Shown here in pieces: positions 18,412-28,200 of a DNA stretch of 64,000 nucleotides; positions within the stretch are counted from its first letter, which is position 1, and each line of letters begins with the position of its first letter. Below the pieces are notes generated by a model. The model did no database searches and was not told the origin of the DNA. It saw only the letters and a program-made list of their open reading frames with translations. A program made the position numbers and the translations under genes. This DNA comes from Acidobacteriota bacterium (GTDB lineage Bacteria > Acidobacteriota > Terriglobia > Bryobacterales > UBA6623), in the NCBI GenBank assembly GCA_016125275.1, contig WGMB01000003.1, positions 1,529,896 to 1,593,895 on the forward strand, given 5' to 3'.

Positions 18412-21400
18412 TTGCTCTACACCATGCGCTTCATTGTTCTGAGCGCCCTGAGCGCCGCCTTGCTGCTTGGTCAGCAGGACGCGCACAAGGGACGCATCGT
18501 CGGTACGGTGGTCGACCCGTCGGGCGCCGTCGTGCCCGGCGCCCACGTGACCGTCACCAGCCAGTCCACCGGCGTCAGCCGCGAAGTGGAAACCAACGGA
18601 GACGGGCGCTACCAGGTGATCGCTCTGGATCCGGACACCTATGAGCTCGTTGCGACGAGCGACGGCTTCGCCCCAGCCACCTTCTCGGGCATCGTCCTGT
18701 CGGTCGGCGGCGCGGTCGACATCCCGGTGCAGTTGCAGGTCCAGGCCACCGACACCGTCGTCACGGTCACGGCCTCGATGATCGACGCCACCCTGCCGAC
18801 GGCCAACAACGTGGTCAACTCCACGGCCATTACGAATCTCCCGATCAACGGACGCCGCTTTCAGGACTTCGCACTCCTCACGCCGACCGTCCAGGTGGAC
18901 CGCCAGCGCGGACAGGTCGCCTTCGTGGGTCAGCGCGGCATCAACTCCAACGTCATGGTTGACGGCACCGACTACAATCAGCCGTTCTTCGGCGGCATCC
19001 GCGGAGGCGAGCGTTCGAACTCGATCATCACCGTGCCGCAGAGCTCGGTGAAGGAGTTTCAGGCCGTCAGCTCCGGCTACACCGCGGAGTACGGTCGCTC
19101 CTCGGGCGGTATGCTCAACGTGCTGACCAAGTCCGGCACGAACCAGCTTCATGGGGACGGTTTCTATCAGATCCGGCATCGCAACTGGGGCAGCGAAGAC
19201 CCCTTCGGCTTCAAGATCCTCGAGACCCTCCAGCAGTTCGGCGGCTCGGCCGGCGGCCCCATCCGCAAGGACAACGCTTTCTGGTTCTTCGCCGTCGAGC
19301 GCCAGGTCGCCGACACACCGCGTCAGGTCTACTTCTCGAATCTGCAGGACGTCGACCCCGCCACCGGCCAGCAGGCCTACGACCACTTCAAGAGCCTCGA
19401 GGAGAGCTTCAAGTCCACCAACGACGCCTGGGCTCTCACGCCCAAGCTGGACTGGTACTTGACGCCCAAGCACTCGCTCACGCTGCGCTACAACTACTCC
19501 ACCGCGCAGGCGGCGAACTCGGTTTCCACGGGCGATCCGCGCGCCGGACGCACCAACTTTGCCGTCAGCGCCAACGGGCAGGAGGGCGACCGCATCCACT
19601 ACGGCACGGCGCAGCTCACCAGCGTGCTGAAGCCGACCATTATCAATGAGCTCCGCTTTACCACCAGCTACGAGGAGCGGCCCCGCACGGCGAACTCCGA
19701 AGCCGCTTCGGTGGAGACCTTCATCGGCAACTACGGCACGCGCAGCTTTCTGCCGACCGTGCAGGACGACAAGCGCATCCAGTTCCAGGACGGTCTGTCG
19801 ATCAACAAGGGCTCGCACTCGGTGAAGCTCGGCGTCGACTACAACTACGTGGACGCCGCGCAGGCCTTCGGATTCAACCAGTTCGGCGACTTCCAGACGC
19901 GCATCAGCAACGCCTCTCGCGTGCTCGACATCCTCACGCCGGGGGGCGCGGTGGCGAACCGCTTCGACGTGCCGCTATCGGAGGCCCGCTACTTCCGGCA
20001 GATCGGCAACCTGGCTACGTCGCTGGGCATTCACCAAGCCGCCCTGTTCGCGCAGGACTTCTGGCAGGTCACCAACAAGCTCAGCCTGAACCTGGGCCTG
20101 CGATGGGAAGGCCAGTACAACCCTACGCCCGACGCCTCCAACGCCAGCCTCACCGACCGCGTGCGCGACGCCGCCCTGCCGCTGGGCAAGGTCGATCCGG
20201 CTTACATCCCCAACGCCACCGACCAGATCATGCCGCGGTTTGGCTTCGCCTACCGCCCGTTTGACGCTAACAAGACCGTCATTCGCGGCAGCGCCGGCAT
20301 CTTCTACGCCTCCACGCCGTTGCTGCTGTTCTCTGACGCCATGAACAACTTCCGTTCGACGCCGGGCAACCTCTCCATCCAGTTGCCGACAACGAACTTC
20401 CCAACCCTCTACCAGCAGTTCCAGGCCAACGGCATCGACCTCAACAGCTACGCCCTGGATCAGTTGCCGGTGTTCTCGATCGAGCAGATCCAGCAGATCG
20501 CCGGCGGTGGCGCCGACCCGTTCGCGGGCGCGGCTCCGCTGACGATCTCGGACAACTACCGGAATCCCCGTTCCACGGTGCTGACCCTCGGCGTGGATCA
20601 CGAGATCTTCGACGGGTTGGTGGCCGGCATACAGTTCCAGAACGTAAACACCTCGAACCTGCAGCGCAACCGCAACTACAACCTGCCCGCGCCGACGTTC
20701 GATCCGGTCCTGCAGATCAACAAGTACTCGCTGAGCAACCGGCCCATCCCGTCGCTCGGCACGGTCACGGTGCGGGAGTCCTCGGCCCGCTCGCTCTATC
20801 GCGGCGTGACGATGTCCGGCAAGTACCGCTTCAACAGCCGCCTGCAGTGGGACGCCTACTACACCTACTCGCAGACCTATTCCGACGACGACAACGAGCG
20901 GTCCTCCAGCGGCTTCAACTACAACGATCCGTTCAACCTGCAGCTCGACTACGGTCCGGCCGCCCAGGACATCCGCCACCAAGTCACCTCGAACGCCGTC
21001 GTACGGCTGCCTTTCGGCATCGAGTGGTCGGGCATCCTGCGCATTACCTCCGGCGCGCCGATCAATCCCGTGGCCGGAACCGACATCAACGGCGACGGCA
21101 ACTCCAGCTTCATCAGCAGCTCCGGCAACACCAGTGACCGAGCGCTGTCGGCCCCCGGCGTCTTCCTAGCGCGCAACTCCTTCCGCAATCGCGGCTTCCA
21201 CAACTTTGACATGCGGGTGATGAAGCGAGTCAACTTCAACGAGAAGATGTACGCGCAGCTCTCGGTGGAGATGTTCAATCTGTTCAACCTCAACAACGTG
21301 GAGTTGCGGGGGACCAACACTGTCTACGGCACGGGGCTGAACCTGACCACCGGCGCGCCGATCGGACCGGCGGCGAACTGGCTGCGGCTGCGGAACGCCG

Positions 21401-21483
21401 ACGGCAGCTTCAATAACTCCAACGGCCAAATCCCCGGAGCGGCCCCGTTCCAGATGCAACTCGGAGCCCGCTTCTTCTTCTGA
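18412..21483 (+). CDS. TonB-dependent receptor with CarboxypepD_reg-like N-terminal domain
   Basis: An outer-membrane protein of about 1023 residues of the Oar-like group common in Acidobacteriota. After a signal peptide (LSALSAALLLGQQ) comes a transthyretin-like domain (GRIVGTVVDPSGAVVPGAHVTV, about residues 30-110). Next are a plug domain (NVVNSTAITNLPINGRRFQDF, VMVDGTDYNQP, SSGGMLNVLTKSGTN) and a long 22-strand barrel. The last residues QMQLGARFFF end in the aromatic residue needed for barrel insertion. It probably imports an oligosaccharide or other large nutrient. I chose a TTG start with GGAGGG 9 bases upstream; ATG 18424 is the alternative. A terminator follows the gene. Confidence 0.9.
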   Translation: MLYTMRFIVLSALSAALLLGQQDAHKGRIVGTVVDPSGAVVPGAHVTVTSQSTGVSREVETNGDGRYQVIALDPDTYELVATSDGFAPATFSGIVLSVGGAVDIPVQLQVQATDTVVTVTASMIDATLPTANNVVNSTAITNLPINGRRFQDFALLTPTVQVDRQRGQVAFVGQRGINSNVMVDGTDYNQPFFGGIRGGERSNSIITVPQSSVKEFQAVSSGYTAEYGRSSGGMLNVLTKSGTNQLHGDGFYQIRHRNWGSEDPFGFKILETLQQFGGSAGGPIRKDNAFWFFAVERQVADTPRQVYFSNLQDVDPATGQQAYDHFKSLEESFKSTNDAWALTPKLDWYLTPKHSLTLRYNYSTAQAANSVSTGDPRAGRTNFAVSANGQEGDRIHYGTAQLTSVLKPTIINELRFTTSYEERPRTANSEAASVETFIGNYGTRSFLPTVQDDKRIQFQDGLSINKGSHSVKLGVDYNYVDAAQAFGFNQFGDFQTRISNASRVLDILTPGGAVANRFDVPLSEARYFRQIGNLATSLGIHQAALFAQDFWQVTNKLSLNLGLRWEGQYNPTPDASNASLTDRVRDAALPLGKVDPAYIPNATDQIMPRFGFAYRPFDANKTVIRGSAGIFYASTPLLLFSDAMNNFRSTPGNLSIQLPTTNFPTLYQQFQANGIDLNSYALDQLPVFSIEQIQQIAGGGADPFAGAAPLTISDNYRNPRSTVLTLGVDHEIFDGLVAGIQFQNVNTSNLQRNRNYNLPAPTFDPVLQINKYSLSNRPIPSLGTVTVRESSARSLYRGVTMSGKYRFNSRLQWDAYYTYSQTYSDDDNERSSSGFNYNDPFNLQLDYGPAAQDIRHQVTSNAVVRLPFGIEWSGILRITSGAPINPVAGTDINGDGNSSFISSSGNTSDRALSAPGVFLARNSFRNRGFHNFDMRVMKRVNFNEKMYAQLSVEMFNLFNLNNVELRGTNTVYGTGLNLTTGAPIGPAANWLRLRNADGSFNNSNGQIPGAAPFQMQLGARFFF

Positions 21484-21502
21484 GGAGAGGCTTCGTGAAC
21501 GC

Positions 21503-21536
21503 AAAGGGCCGGCCGGCATCCGCCGACCGGCCCTTT
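21503..21536 (+). terminator. Rho-independent terminator after the TonB receptor
   Basis: A 14-bp stem with one mismatch (AAAGGGCCGG at 21503-21512 pairs with 21527-21536, and the stem continues inward) ends in TTTT. It sits between convergent genes and could serve both. Confidence 0.75.
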
Positions 21537-21544
21537 TACCGTTT

Positions 21545-21955
21545 CTAGGGTCGGCGGATGCGGCTGAGCGCAGCGGAAGCCGCGCGGGAGACTTCGAGGT
21601 TGTGGCTGTGCCGTAGCTTACCCAGCATTGGCAGGGCCTTGCGGTCTCGTCGCAATCCCAGCGAGTTGATCACGCCAATCAACAGGTCGCCACGCAGTCG
21701 CACCAAGGCTTCCCGCAGGGCCTCGCCCGCCTCGGGGTCCGGCATCGCCTCCAGCGCCGTCCTCGCGTAGTGCGATAGCCGGGGGTCGTCGAGGAGCTTC
21801 CCCAGCGCCGGCGCCGCCTCGGCCTCTCCGACGACAGCCAGCCGCTGACAAGCCTTCGCCTTCTGGAACAGGGAGGACTCCGGGTCCTCGAGCAACCGCA
21901 CCAGCGCATCGCTGGGAAGTTGCAGGATTGGCGCCGCTTCGTAGGTTTCCGGCAT
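21545..21955 (-). CDS. HEAT-repeat-like small protein
   Basis: A 136-residue all-helical protein. Pairs of short helices such as LVRLLEDPESSLFQKAKACQ, APALGKLLDDPRLSHYARTA and KALPMLGKLRHSHNLEVSRA match HEAT/PBS-lyase-type repeats, which act as protein-binding scaffolds. The ATG at 21955 has a GGAGGAG site. It starts 13 bases after the Gfo/Idh oxidoreductase stop, so the two are one operon. HEAT proteins beside Gfo/Idh genes are common in planctomycetes and acidobacteria; the partner is unknown. Confidence 0.72.
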   Translation of the reverse strand: MPETYEAAPILQLPSDALVRLLEDPESSLFQKAKACQRLAVVGEAEAAPALGKLLDDPRLSHYARTALEAMPDPEAGEALREALVRLRGDLLIGVINSLGLRRDRKALPMLGKLRHSHNLEVSRAASAALSRIRRP

Positions 21956-21968
21956 GGTCGGCTCCTCC

Positions 21969-23276
21969 CTACCCCAAACGCCAAGGCTCGCGCAGAGCGC
22001 GCGACCGCATCCGGTTGGCCTCGTCGTCATCCAGGAAGAGGTCCGTTGCCGGATCGAAGCGCAGCGGCCGGCCCACCTGGAAGGCGATGTAGGCGGCGTG
22101 ACACGCGATGTGCGTCTGGCAGGCCGCCAGCGCGTTGGCGCGGGGCTGCCGCCGCGCTTTCACACAGTCCAAGAAATCCCGTACGTGGTACGACGTGGCT
22201 TCGCCGGCGTCCTCGTAGGCCCTAGCCCGCCCGGGCAACGAGGTCTCTACCTTGCCACCGTCGGCCGTTTCAACCCAGCCTTCGTCGCCTTCGAACCGCA
22301 CCGCGCAGCTCCCCAAGGGCAGAAACCCGGAGTCCCGCAAGACGAGCTTCATCCCGTTGGCGTAGACGCACTCGACCGAATAGGGCGTGTCGCCGGCGCC
22401 GGCGTACGGCTCGTAGCTCACCGGCGCGGTCTCGTCGGCGCTGTTCACCCACTGGCACAGGTCGACCGTGTGCGATCCCCACTCGAGGATGCCGCCGCCG
22501 TGGAAGTCGAAGTATCCCCGCCACTTTCCCGCCACGTAGGCCGAATTGTAGGGCCGCCAAGGCGCCGGGCCGAGCCAGCGGTCCCAATCCACGAGTTGCT
22601 TCGCAGGCAAGGGCTCTTCGGGCAGCCAGTCATGGCTGGTCTTGGGCGGCCAGCGATTGCCCGGGCCGACATTGGCGTGCAAGGTATGCACCTTTCCCAG
22701 CCGCCCTTCCTGCGCCAGTTGGACCGCGTAGTTGAAGTTGCTGCCGTTGCGGCGCTGTGTACCGGCCTGGTAGATGCGGCCCAGGCGTTGGAAGGAATCG
22801 GCCAGGGACCGGCTCTGGGCGATCGTCATGGAGCAGGGCTTCTCACAGTAGACGTCCTTGCCCGACTTGGCCGTCAGGATCGACAGCAGCGTGTGCCAGC
22901 GGTCCCCGGTGGCGATGAGCACGGCGTCGATGTCACTGCGTTCCCACAGCTCGAACATGTCCGCGTACTGGGCGCAGTCGGCGTTGCCGTAGTGTTTGTC
23001 GGCCTTGGACTTGATGGCTTCGCGGCGCTCGTCGCGTACGTCGCAGATCGCGCGGAACTGCACGTCCTTCTGAGCCAGGAACGACTCGAGGTCGCGCTCG
23101 CCGCGCCGGCCGATGCCGAGGCCGGCCAGATTGATGCGGTCGCTGGGCGGCGTTGCGCCGGCCAAACCGAGCGCGGAGCTCGGCACGATCATGGGCGCGG
23201 CGACAGCCGCCGCTCCCGCCCGCGCGGCGTCATGAAGGACGCTGCGACGAGTACGAATCCCCGCTTTCGATGACAT
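21969..23276 (-). CDS. Tat-exported Gfo/Idh/MocA family oxidoreductase
   Basis: A 435-residue NAD(P)-dependent oxidoreductase. The N terminus carries a twin-arginine signal (TRRSVLHDAARAGAAAVAAP). The Rossmann domain begins INLAGLGIGRRGERDL, and the diagnostic CEKPCSMT block holds the EKP lysine. A C-terminal alpha/beta domain follows, with WYDWLPEE-like DWLPEEPLP and a GGGILEWGSHTVDLCQW block with the possible catalytic His. Substrates are usually sugars or inositols; here it is unassigned. I chose ATG 23276; a GTG three codons upstream lies too near the GGAGG site. A TACAAT element sits 47 bases upstream. It is co-transcribed with the HEAT-like gene. Confidence 0.88.
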   Translation of the reverse strand: MSSKAGIRTRRSVLHDAARAGAAAVAAPMIVPSSALGLAGATPPSDRINLAGLGIGRRGERDLESFLAQKDVQFRAICDVRDERREAIKSKADKHYGNADCAQYADMFELWERSDIDAVLIATGDRWHTLLSILTAKSGKDVYCEKPCSMTIAQSRSLADSFQRLGRIYQAGTQRRNGSNFNYAVQLAQEGRLGKVHTLHANVGPGNRWPPKTSHDWLPEEPLPAKQLVDWDRWLGPAPWRPYNSAYVAGKWRGYFDFHGGGILEWGSHTVDLCQWVNSADETAPVSYEPYAGAGDTPYSVECVYANGMKLVLRDSGFLPLGSCAVRFEGDEGWVETADGGKVETSLPGRARAYEDAGEATSYHVRDFLDCVKARRQPRANALAACQTHIACHAAYIAFQVGRPLRFDPATDLFLDDDEANRMRSRALREPWRLG

Positions 23277-23322
23277 GGACGCCACCGCCTCCTCGGGTTT
23301 CGAACACCCTACTCCCGGGGAG

Positions 23323-23328
23323 ATTGTA
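23323..23328 (-). promoter_or_regulatory. Candidate -10 element (TACAAT) of the Gfo/Idh operon
   Basis: On the minus strand GCTACAATCTCC lies 47 bases before the ATG at 23276, giving a leader of about 40 bases that contains the GGAGG site. Confidence 0.4.
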
Positions 23329-23380
23329 GCGTCAAATCGGGTTCCTTGGGGAGGGGCCCGCCCTGCATTTCAGGTCCGTA

Positions 23381-25048
23381 TCAATCGGCGGCGTAGCGCG
23401 CGTCGCCGCGGCCCACCGCCAACCCCACGGCCACCGCGACCACGCAACCGATGACGTTGAACCACAGGAACGTAATGCTGGTGTAGACACTGGCGTAGGC
23501 CACCGCCGCCAGTCCGGCGAGCATGCCCGCAAAGGCGCCGTTCGCGCTCACCTTCCACGGGCCGAACGCCAGCACGAACACTCCCAGCATCGAGCCGTAG
23601 AAGAGCGATCCGACGAAGTTGACGGCTTCGATCAGCGATCCCAGGCGATCGCCGTAGCCGGCGAAGATCGTGGCGTAAAGGCCCCAGAACGCCGTGGCCG
23701 CTCGTGCGGCCCAGGCGTAGTGCGCTTCGCCGGCCCCGGGCCGCAGGTAGCGCTCGTAGTGGTCCACCACGGTCGCCGTCGCCAGCGAGTTGAGCTCGGC
23801 CGAGATGGTCGACATCGCCGCCGCGAACACCGCCGCGATGATCAACCCCACCAGGCCGGGAGGCAGGTGCCGGGTGACGAAGGTGAGGAAGATGTAGTTT
23901 GTATCGTTGTAGGCGTCTCCCGTCGCCTGCTCAGCCAGCGCGCCGGCCTCGGTGCGGATCTGCTGGAGACTCGCGTCGGCCTCTCGAAACGCTTTCGCCG
24001 AGGGCGCGCCAGGCGCATCCAGGTAGGCGCGAGCGGCTTGCCGGCGTCGATCGAACGCCTCGCCGTAACGTCCTTCGAGGGCGCTCAGCTCCGGCCCGCG
24101 CGATTGGGAAGCGACCGTGGCGGCCGCTTCGTTGAACAGCAGCGGCGGTTGGACGAACAAGTAGAACGCAAACACCAGCGCGCCCGTGGTCAGGATCACG
24201 AACTGTAAGGGGACCTTGACCACGGCGTTGAACAGCAGGCTGAAACGGCTGTGGGTGAGGCTCTGCGCTGTGAGGTACCGCTGCACCTGCGATTGGTCGG
24301 TGCCGAAGTAGGCCAGGGCCAGAAAGGTTCCGCCGATCAGCCCGGACCACAGGGTGTAGCGATCGTTCCAGTCGAAGTGCGTCTCGACCGCCCGCATCTT
24401 GCCGACTTCGCCGGCCAGTGTGAGCGCGTCGCCCAGCCCTACGTCTTCGGGCAGCCCCATCCACGCCGCCAGGAAGGCCGCTACGATGCCGAGCAGCATC
24501 ACCAGCATCTGCTGGGCGTCCGTCCACATGACGGCCTTGATGCCGCCGATGACGGTGTAGGCGACCACCAGCAGCCCCATCGCGGCGATCGTTGTCGATT
24601 CGGTCCATCCCAGGATGGTGGACAGCACGATCGCCGGCGCGTAAAGCGCCAGCCCCACGCCCAGGCCCCTTTGGATGAGGAAGATCAGGCTGGCCAGGGT
24701 GCGCGTCTTCGTATCGAAGCGCTTCTCCAGGTATTCGTAGGCCGTGTAGACGCCGCTGGCATGGAACTTCGGCGCGGCGTAGGCGCAGATGACCACCATG
24801 GCAATGGGCAGCCCGAAGTAGAACTGGACGAAGCGTACGCCGTCGGAATAGCCCTGCCCGGTGGTTCCGATGAAGGTGATGGCGCTGGCCTGCGTGGCCA
24901 TGATCGAGAGCCCGATCACCCACCAGCGCATCGAGCGGCCCGCGAGCATGTAGTCTCGCGTGTCTCGGCCGCCGCGAGCCTTGTAGAGTCCGTAGCCCAC
25001 GATCCCGACGACCGAGGCCAGCAACACGAGCCAATCGATCGCGCTCAT
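23381..25048 (-). CDS. Sodium:solute symporter (SSS family)
   Basis: A 555-residue integral membrane carrier with about 13 hydrophobic segments. Family signatures include GRSMRWWVIGLSIMATQASAITFIG (helix 1 region with the sodium-site residues), YLEKRFDTKTRTLASL and AAVFAAAMSTISAELNSLATATVVD (the conserved helix 8 Ser/Thr sodium motif). A hydrophilic insert of about 80 residues (QSRGPELSALEGRY and following) lies before helix 8. Neighbours suggest transport of a sugar, sialic acid or related compound, but this is not shown. Its ATG overlaps the stop of a 44-codon membrane-protein gene (ATGA), indicating coupling. Confidence 0.9.
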   Translation of the reverse strand: MSAIDWLVLLASVVGIVGYGLYKARGGRDTRDYMLAGRSMRWWVIGLSIMATQASAITFIGTTGQGYSDGVRFVQFYFGLPIAMVVICAYAAPKFHASGVYTAYEYLEKRFDTKTRTLASLIFLIQRGLGVGLALYAPAIVLSTILGWTESTTIAAMGLLVVAYTVIGGIKAVMWTDAQQMLVMLLGIVAAFLAAWMGLPEDVGLGDALTLAGEVGKMRAVETHFDWNDRYTLWSGLIGGTFLALAYFGTDQSQVQRYLTAQSLTHSRFSLLFNAVVKVPLQFVILTTGALVFAFYLFVQPPLLFNEAAATVASQSRGPELSALEGRYGEAFDRRRQAARAYLDAPGAPSAKAFREADASLQQIRTEAGALAEQATGDAYNDTNYIFLTFVTRHLPPGLVGLIIAAVFAAAMSTISAELNSLATATVVDHYERYLRPGAGEAHYAWAARAATAFWGLYATIFAGYGDRLGSLIEAVNFVGSLFYGSMLGVFVLAFGPWKVSANGAFAGMLAGLAAVAYASVYTSITFLWFNVIGCVVAVAVGLAVGRGDARYAAD

Positions 25049-25179
25049 GGCGTGGGCCGGAACCAAGCGGTGACGAAACAGAGCGCCGCGATCCAGAGGG
25101 TCAGATTGACCAGGACGACCAGATAGATCCTGTTCCAGGTTCCCAGGAAGGGAGGCCGGTCCGGCGCGACGGGGGGCAT
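25045..25179 (-). CDS. Small single-span membrane protein coupled to the SSS symporter
   Basis: A 44-residue frame from ATG 25179 to a TGA that overlaps the symporter start by 4 bases (ATGA). It reads MPPVAPDRPPFLGTWNRIYL followed by a hydrophobic span of about 20 residues and the tail AWFRPTP. The FLGTWNRIY entry and single helix recall short accessory proteins seen beside SSS symporters in other phyla. A TACACT -10 element lies 9 bases upstream. It may assist folding or gating of the carrier; this is inference. Confidence comes from the overlap, promoter and clear membrane helix. Confidence 0.7.
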   Translation of the reverse strand: MPPVAPDRPPFLGTWNRIYLVVLVNLTLWIAALCFVTAWFRPTP

Positions 25180-25188
25180 GGAAGCTGC

Positions 25189-25194
25189 AGTGTA
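25189..25194 (-). promoter_or_regulatory. Candidate -10 element (TACACT) of the small membrane protein/symporter operon
   Basis: On the minus strand TTGCTACACTGCAGC ends 5 bases before the ATG at 25179. It has the same CTACNNTNCAGC shape as other promoters in the window. Confidence 0.4.
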
Positions 25195-25201
25195 GCAAGT
25201 G

Positions 25202-25231
25202 GGGGCGCCGGACCGTCTGGCCCGGCGCCCC
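25202..25231 (-). terminator. Hairpin terminator after the 1160-residue repeat protein
   Basis: A 10-bp perfect stem (GGGGCGCCGG at 25202-25211 with 25222-25231) lies 21 bases past the stop of the minus-strand gene. There is no T-run, so it is a structural candidate only. Confidence 0.55.
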
Positions 25232-25252
25232 TGGTTTGCCGCTGGATCGCCG

Positions 25253-28200
25253 CTACTGCGGGCAGCGGACCGGAAGCGTCGACTGTGGACTCGTGGAGTC
25301 TCCGATCCGCAGATTCAAGGGCCGTAGACCGCAGCGAGAGTCGATCGGCACCGTGAAGTTGATCTGGTAGAGGCCCAGGAAACCCGGCGCGTACCCGGAG
25401 AACAGCACCGGAGCTCCCTTGTTGTCGACGCCCACGATCGTGGGCAACGTGGCCACCGACGGCGGGATCGGGCCCGGCGCTCCTGTTTGGCCCGCCGGGT
25501 TGAGCCGTCCCACGCCGGTGGCGAACAGCGCCAGCGCCTCGCCGTGCGCCGCGGCGTTGTCGGGCGTCACCAGCGAACCGTCAGCGTGGATGACCGCCCC
25601 CACCGTTCCGCCTTGCTGCAACCCGATCTCGAAGATTCCGGGCTGCGCCAGGAACACCGGGACGCCGCTGATGGTCGCCCGGCTGCCGTTGTTCTCCACC
25701 TCGATGGTGGTTGTCTGGCCCGGCGAGAGCTCGAACGGCGCCTGCAGGTTGATCTGCTCCGGAGGCCCGGAGCTGAAGTTCAGCAGCGGCGCCGGGATGC
25801 CTCCGATACGCACTTGGGTGCCGTTGAAAGAGGTCTGCCCGCCGGCGTTTCGAATGCCCACCACGCCTTCCATCAATCCCGTACCGAAGAGCGAAATGAT
25901 GCTGCCTGGTACGATGCCCGGTTCGTACGTGGCCGCGTTGACCACTCCGGCCGCCTCGATCACCGGCGTGCGGCCGACGACGTTGAGCAGGAAGCTGGTC
26001 GCCAGCTGCCCACCGATGGAGGCCGTGATGCTGACCGTCTGTGCGAGTTGTGCCGGCGTCGCGCCCTCTTCGCCGAGGCCGGGAAGGTTCAGCAGTTCCA
26101 CCCTCACGCCGGCAAGGCCCTCGATGTTGGTGGGCATCTGAACCGGGTTGCCGGGGGCGCTGCCGCTGGTCGGGTGCAGCCGCACCGACGGCGGTCCCGA
26201 GAAGGTCACAATCGCACCGGCGGCGGGCGCGTTGTCGAGCTCATTGACCCGCACGGTCAAGGGCTCGGACAGGACGCCCGTTGTGATCGTCTGGTTCTGA
26301 CCGGAGACCGTGGAGATGGACGCGGGCTCGGGCGGCAAGGAGGTCACGGTGAAGTTGGCCTGCAACGATCCGATGGCCGCGACGATGCGGACCGAGCCCG
26401 GGGTTTGGCCGAACTGCACGACCGCGTTGGAGCCGCCGGCGTCATTGGTGGCGGTGATCGTGGCGTCGCCGGAGGCAACCCGCCAGCTCACTTCCGGGAA
26501 CGGCACGGGCGCGCCCGACTCATTGATCACGACCACGCGCAGCGGCGTGGGAAGCGGGTTCGAGATCTTGCCCACCTGGCCGTCGCCGCTCTTGACCAGC
26601 TCGGCCGGTTGGCCGCCGGTGGCGGTAATGGTGTAGAAGATCTCGGGCAGGCCGGGCGTGCTGGAACGCATACGCACCACGGCCGTGCCGGCGTTGGGCC
26701 CGACGGTGACGCCCACGGTCCCCGTTGCGCGCAATTGTACGGTCGCGCGGCGCTTCTCGATGATGAGCGGCGGTCCGGAGATCTGGTCGATCTCTACCGT
26801 GATGGGGTTGTCTGGGCGCCCCTGGGTATCCGACGCCATGCGAAACGTCAGTGGCTCCGGCAGCGGCGAGCCCGTCGTGGCGCTTTGGCCATCGCCGCTC
26901 AGCTTGGTGAGCTGGATGCGCGACCCGCCGCGGGCGACGCTGAAGTTGAAACTTTCGGTCGTCAGCGAAATGCCGAGCTCCTGCTGGTATGTCGGGATGG
27001 TGGCAGTGAGCACGCCGTCCGCGTACAACTGCTGACTCAGCGGGCTGAAGCGGTTGCCCGTGCATTTCACGGTGACGAATCCGTCGGGGTCGACCGGAAG
27101 GGCGAAACTACTGCAACTGGCGAAGAACCAACCGAATACGACCTCCGTTCCGGACGGGAGCGGTTGTCCCTTGTCGTCGGTGGCCAGGAAGACATAGGGC
27201 AGCGGGAACGGCTCGTTCTCGCGGCCCACCTGATAGTTGCCCGAAACCTTGATGAGGCCGGCCGCGCGGATGATGTTCAGCGTGAACAGCGCCGAATCAA
27301 CGCCCGGAGCGGTCGCGGAGATCGTGATCGGCTCGATCGACTCGATCGGGTTGCCCGCGTCGTCCAACGGCGGATCGCCGTTCAGGTTGTCGCCGTTGAG
27401 CATGTCCTGTGGCGGCACGGTGATGATCGCCGTGGCGATGCCCCGCTGGTTGGTGATCGCTGGCTGGGCGGGCTCGATCTGCAGGCCGACCGCCGCCGGA
27501 TCCTCGAAGAAGACCGGTACGCCGGGTACGGGCGATCCGTTGGCGTCGGTGACCTTCACGCTGAAGGGCGTGGGCAGCAGCGTATCCGGCGGAAAGAACT
27601 GATTGTTACCGCCGTTGATGCTGATGGCGGCGGGCGGCTTCGAGCTGGGTCCGAAGACCAGCGCGTGACCCGAGGGCGCGATCGGCGTCAGGATGGAGCC
27701 CTCGACCTGGTTGTTCTGGGTGTTGATCTTCAGCAGCCGCGCATCGGTGAGGGAACTCGCGTAGAGGTACTGCCCGTTGGGCGACAGCGAGATGTCCCGG
27801 ACGTTCTGACCGAAGGACAGTGGGGTGACTGTCGGGTTTGGCGTGGCCGTGAAGTCGACCAACTGCAGGGACATGGTGGCGACGTCGATGGCGTAGCCTT
27901 GCTGGTTGTTCAGGACGACCACCTTGCTGAGCTCGTTCGTGCCAATAGCGCCGATGTTCTGCGCCACGCCCGAGCTCAGGTCGATGAGCTGCGCCGTGTT
28001 GTTGGGCGCGATGCCGCGGCTCTGTACCACGACCTTGCTGCTGTCCGGCAGTACCGTCAGGGTGGCGTTCACCAGCGCGAAGTTGCCGGCGATCATATCC
28101 GCCGAAGCGAGGTCTCGAGTCCGAAACTGCCGCACGCCGTCGGTGGTGACGGCCAGGAGCCTGGAGTTGCTGGCGGTCAAAGCGATCGAGGCGCTGTTGT

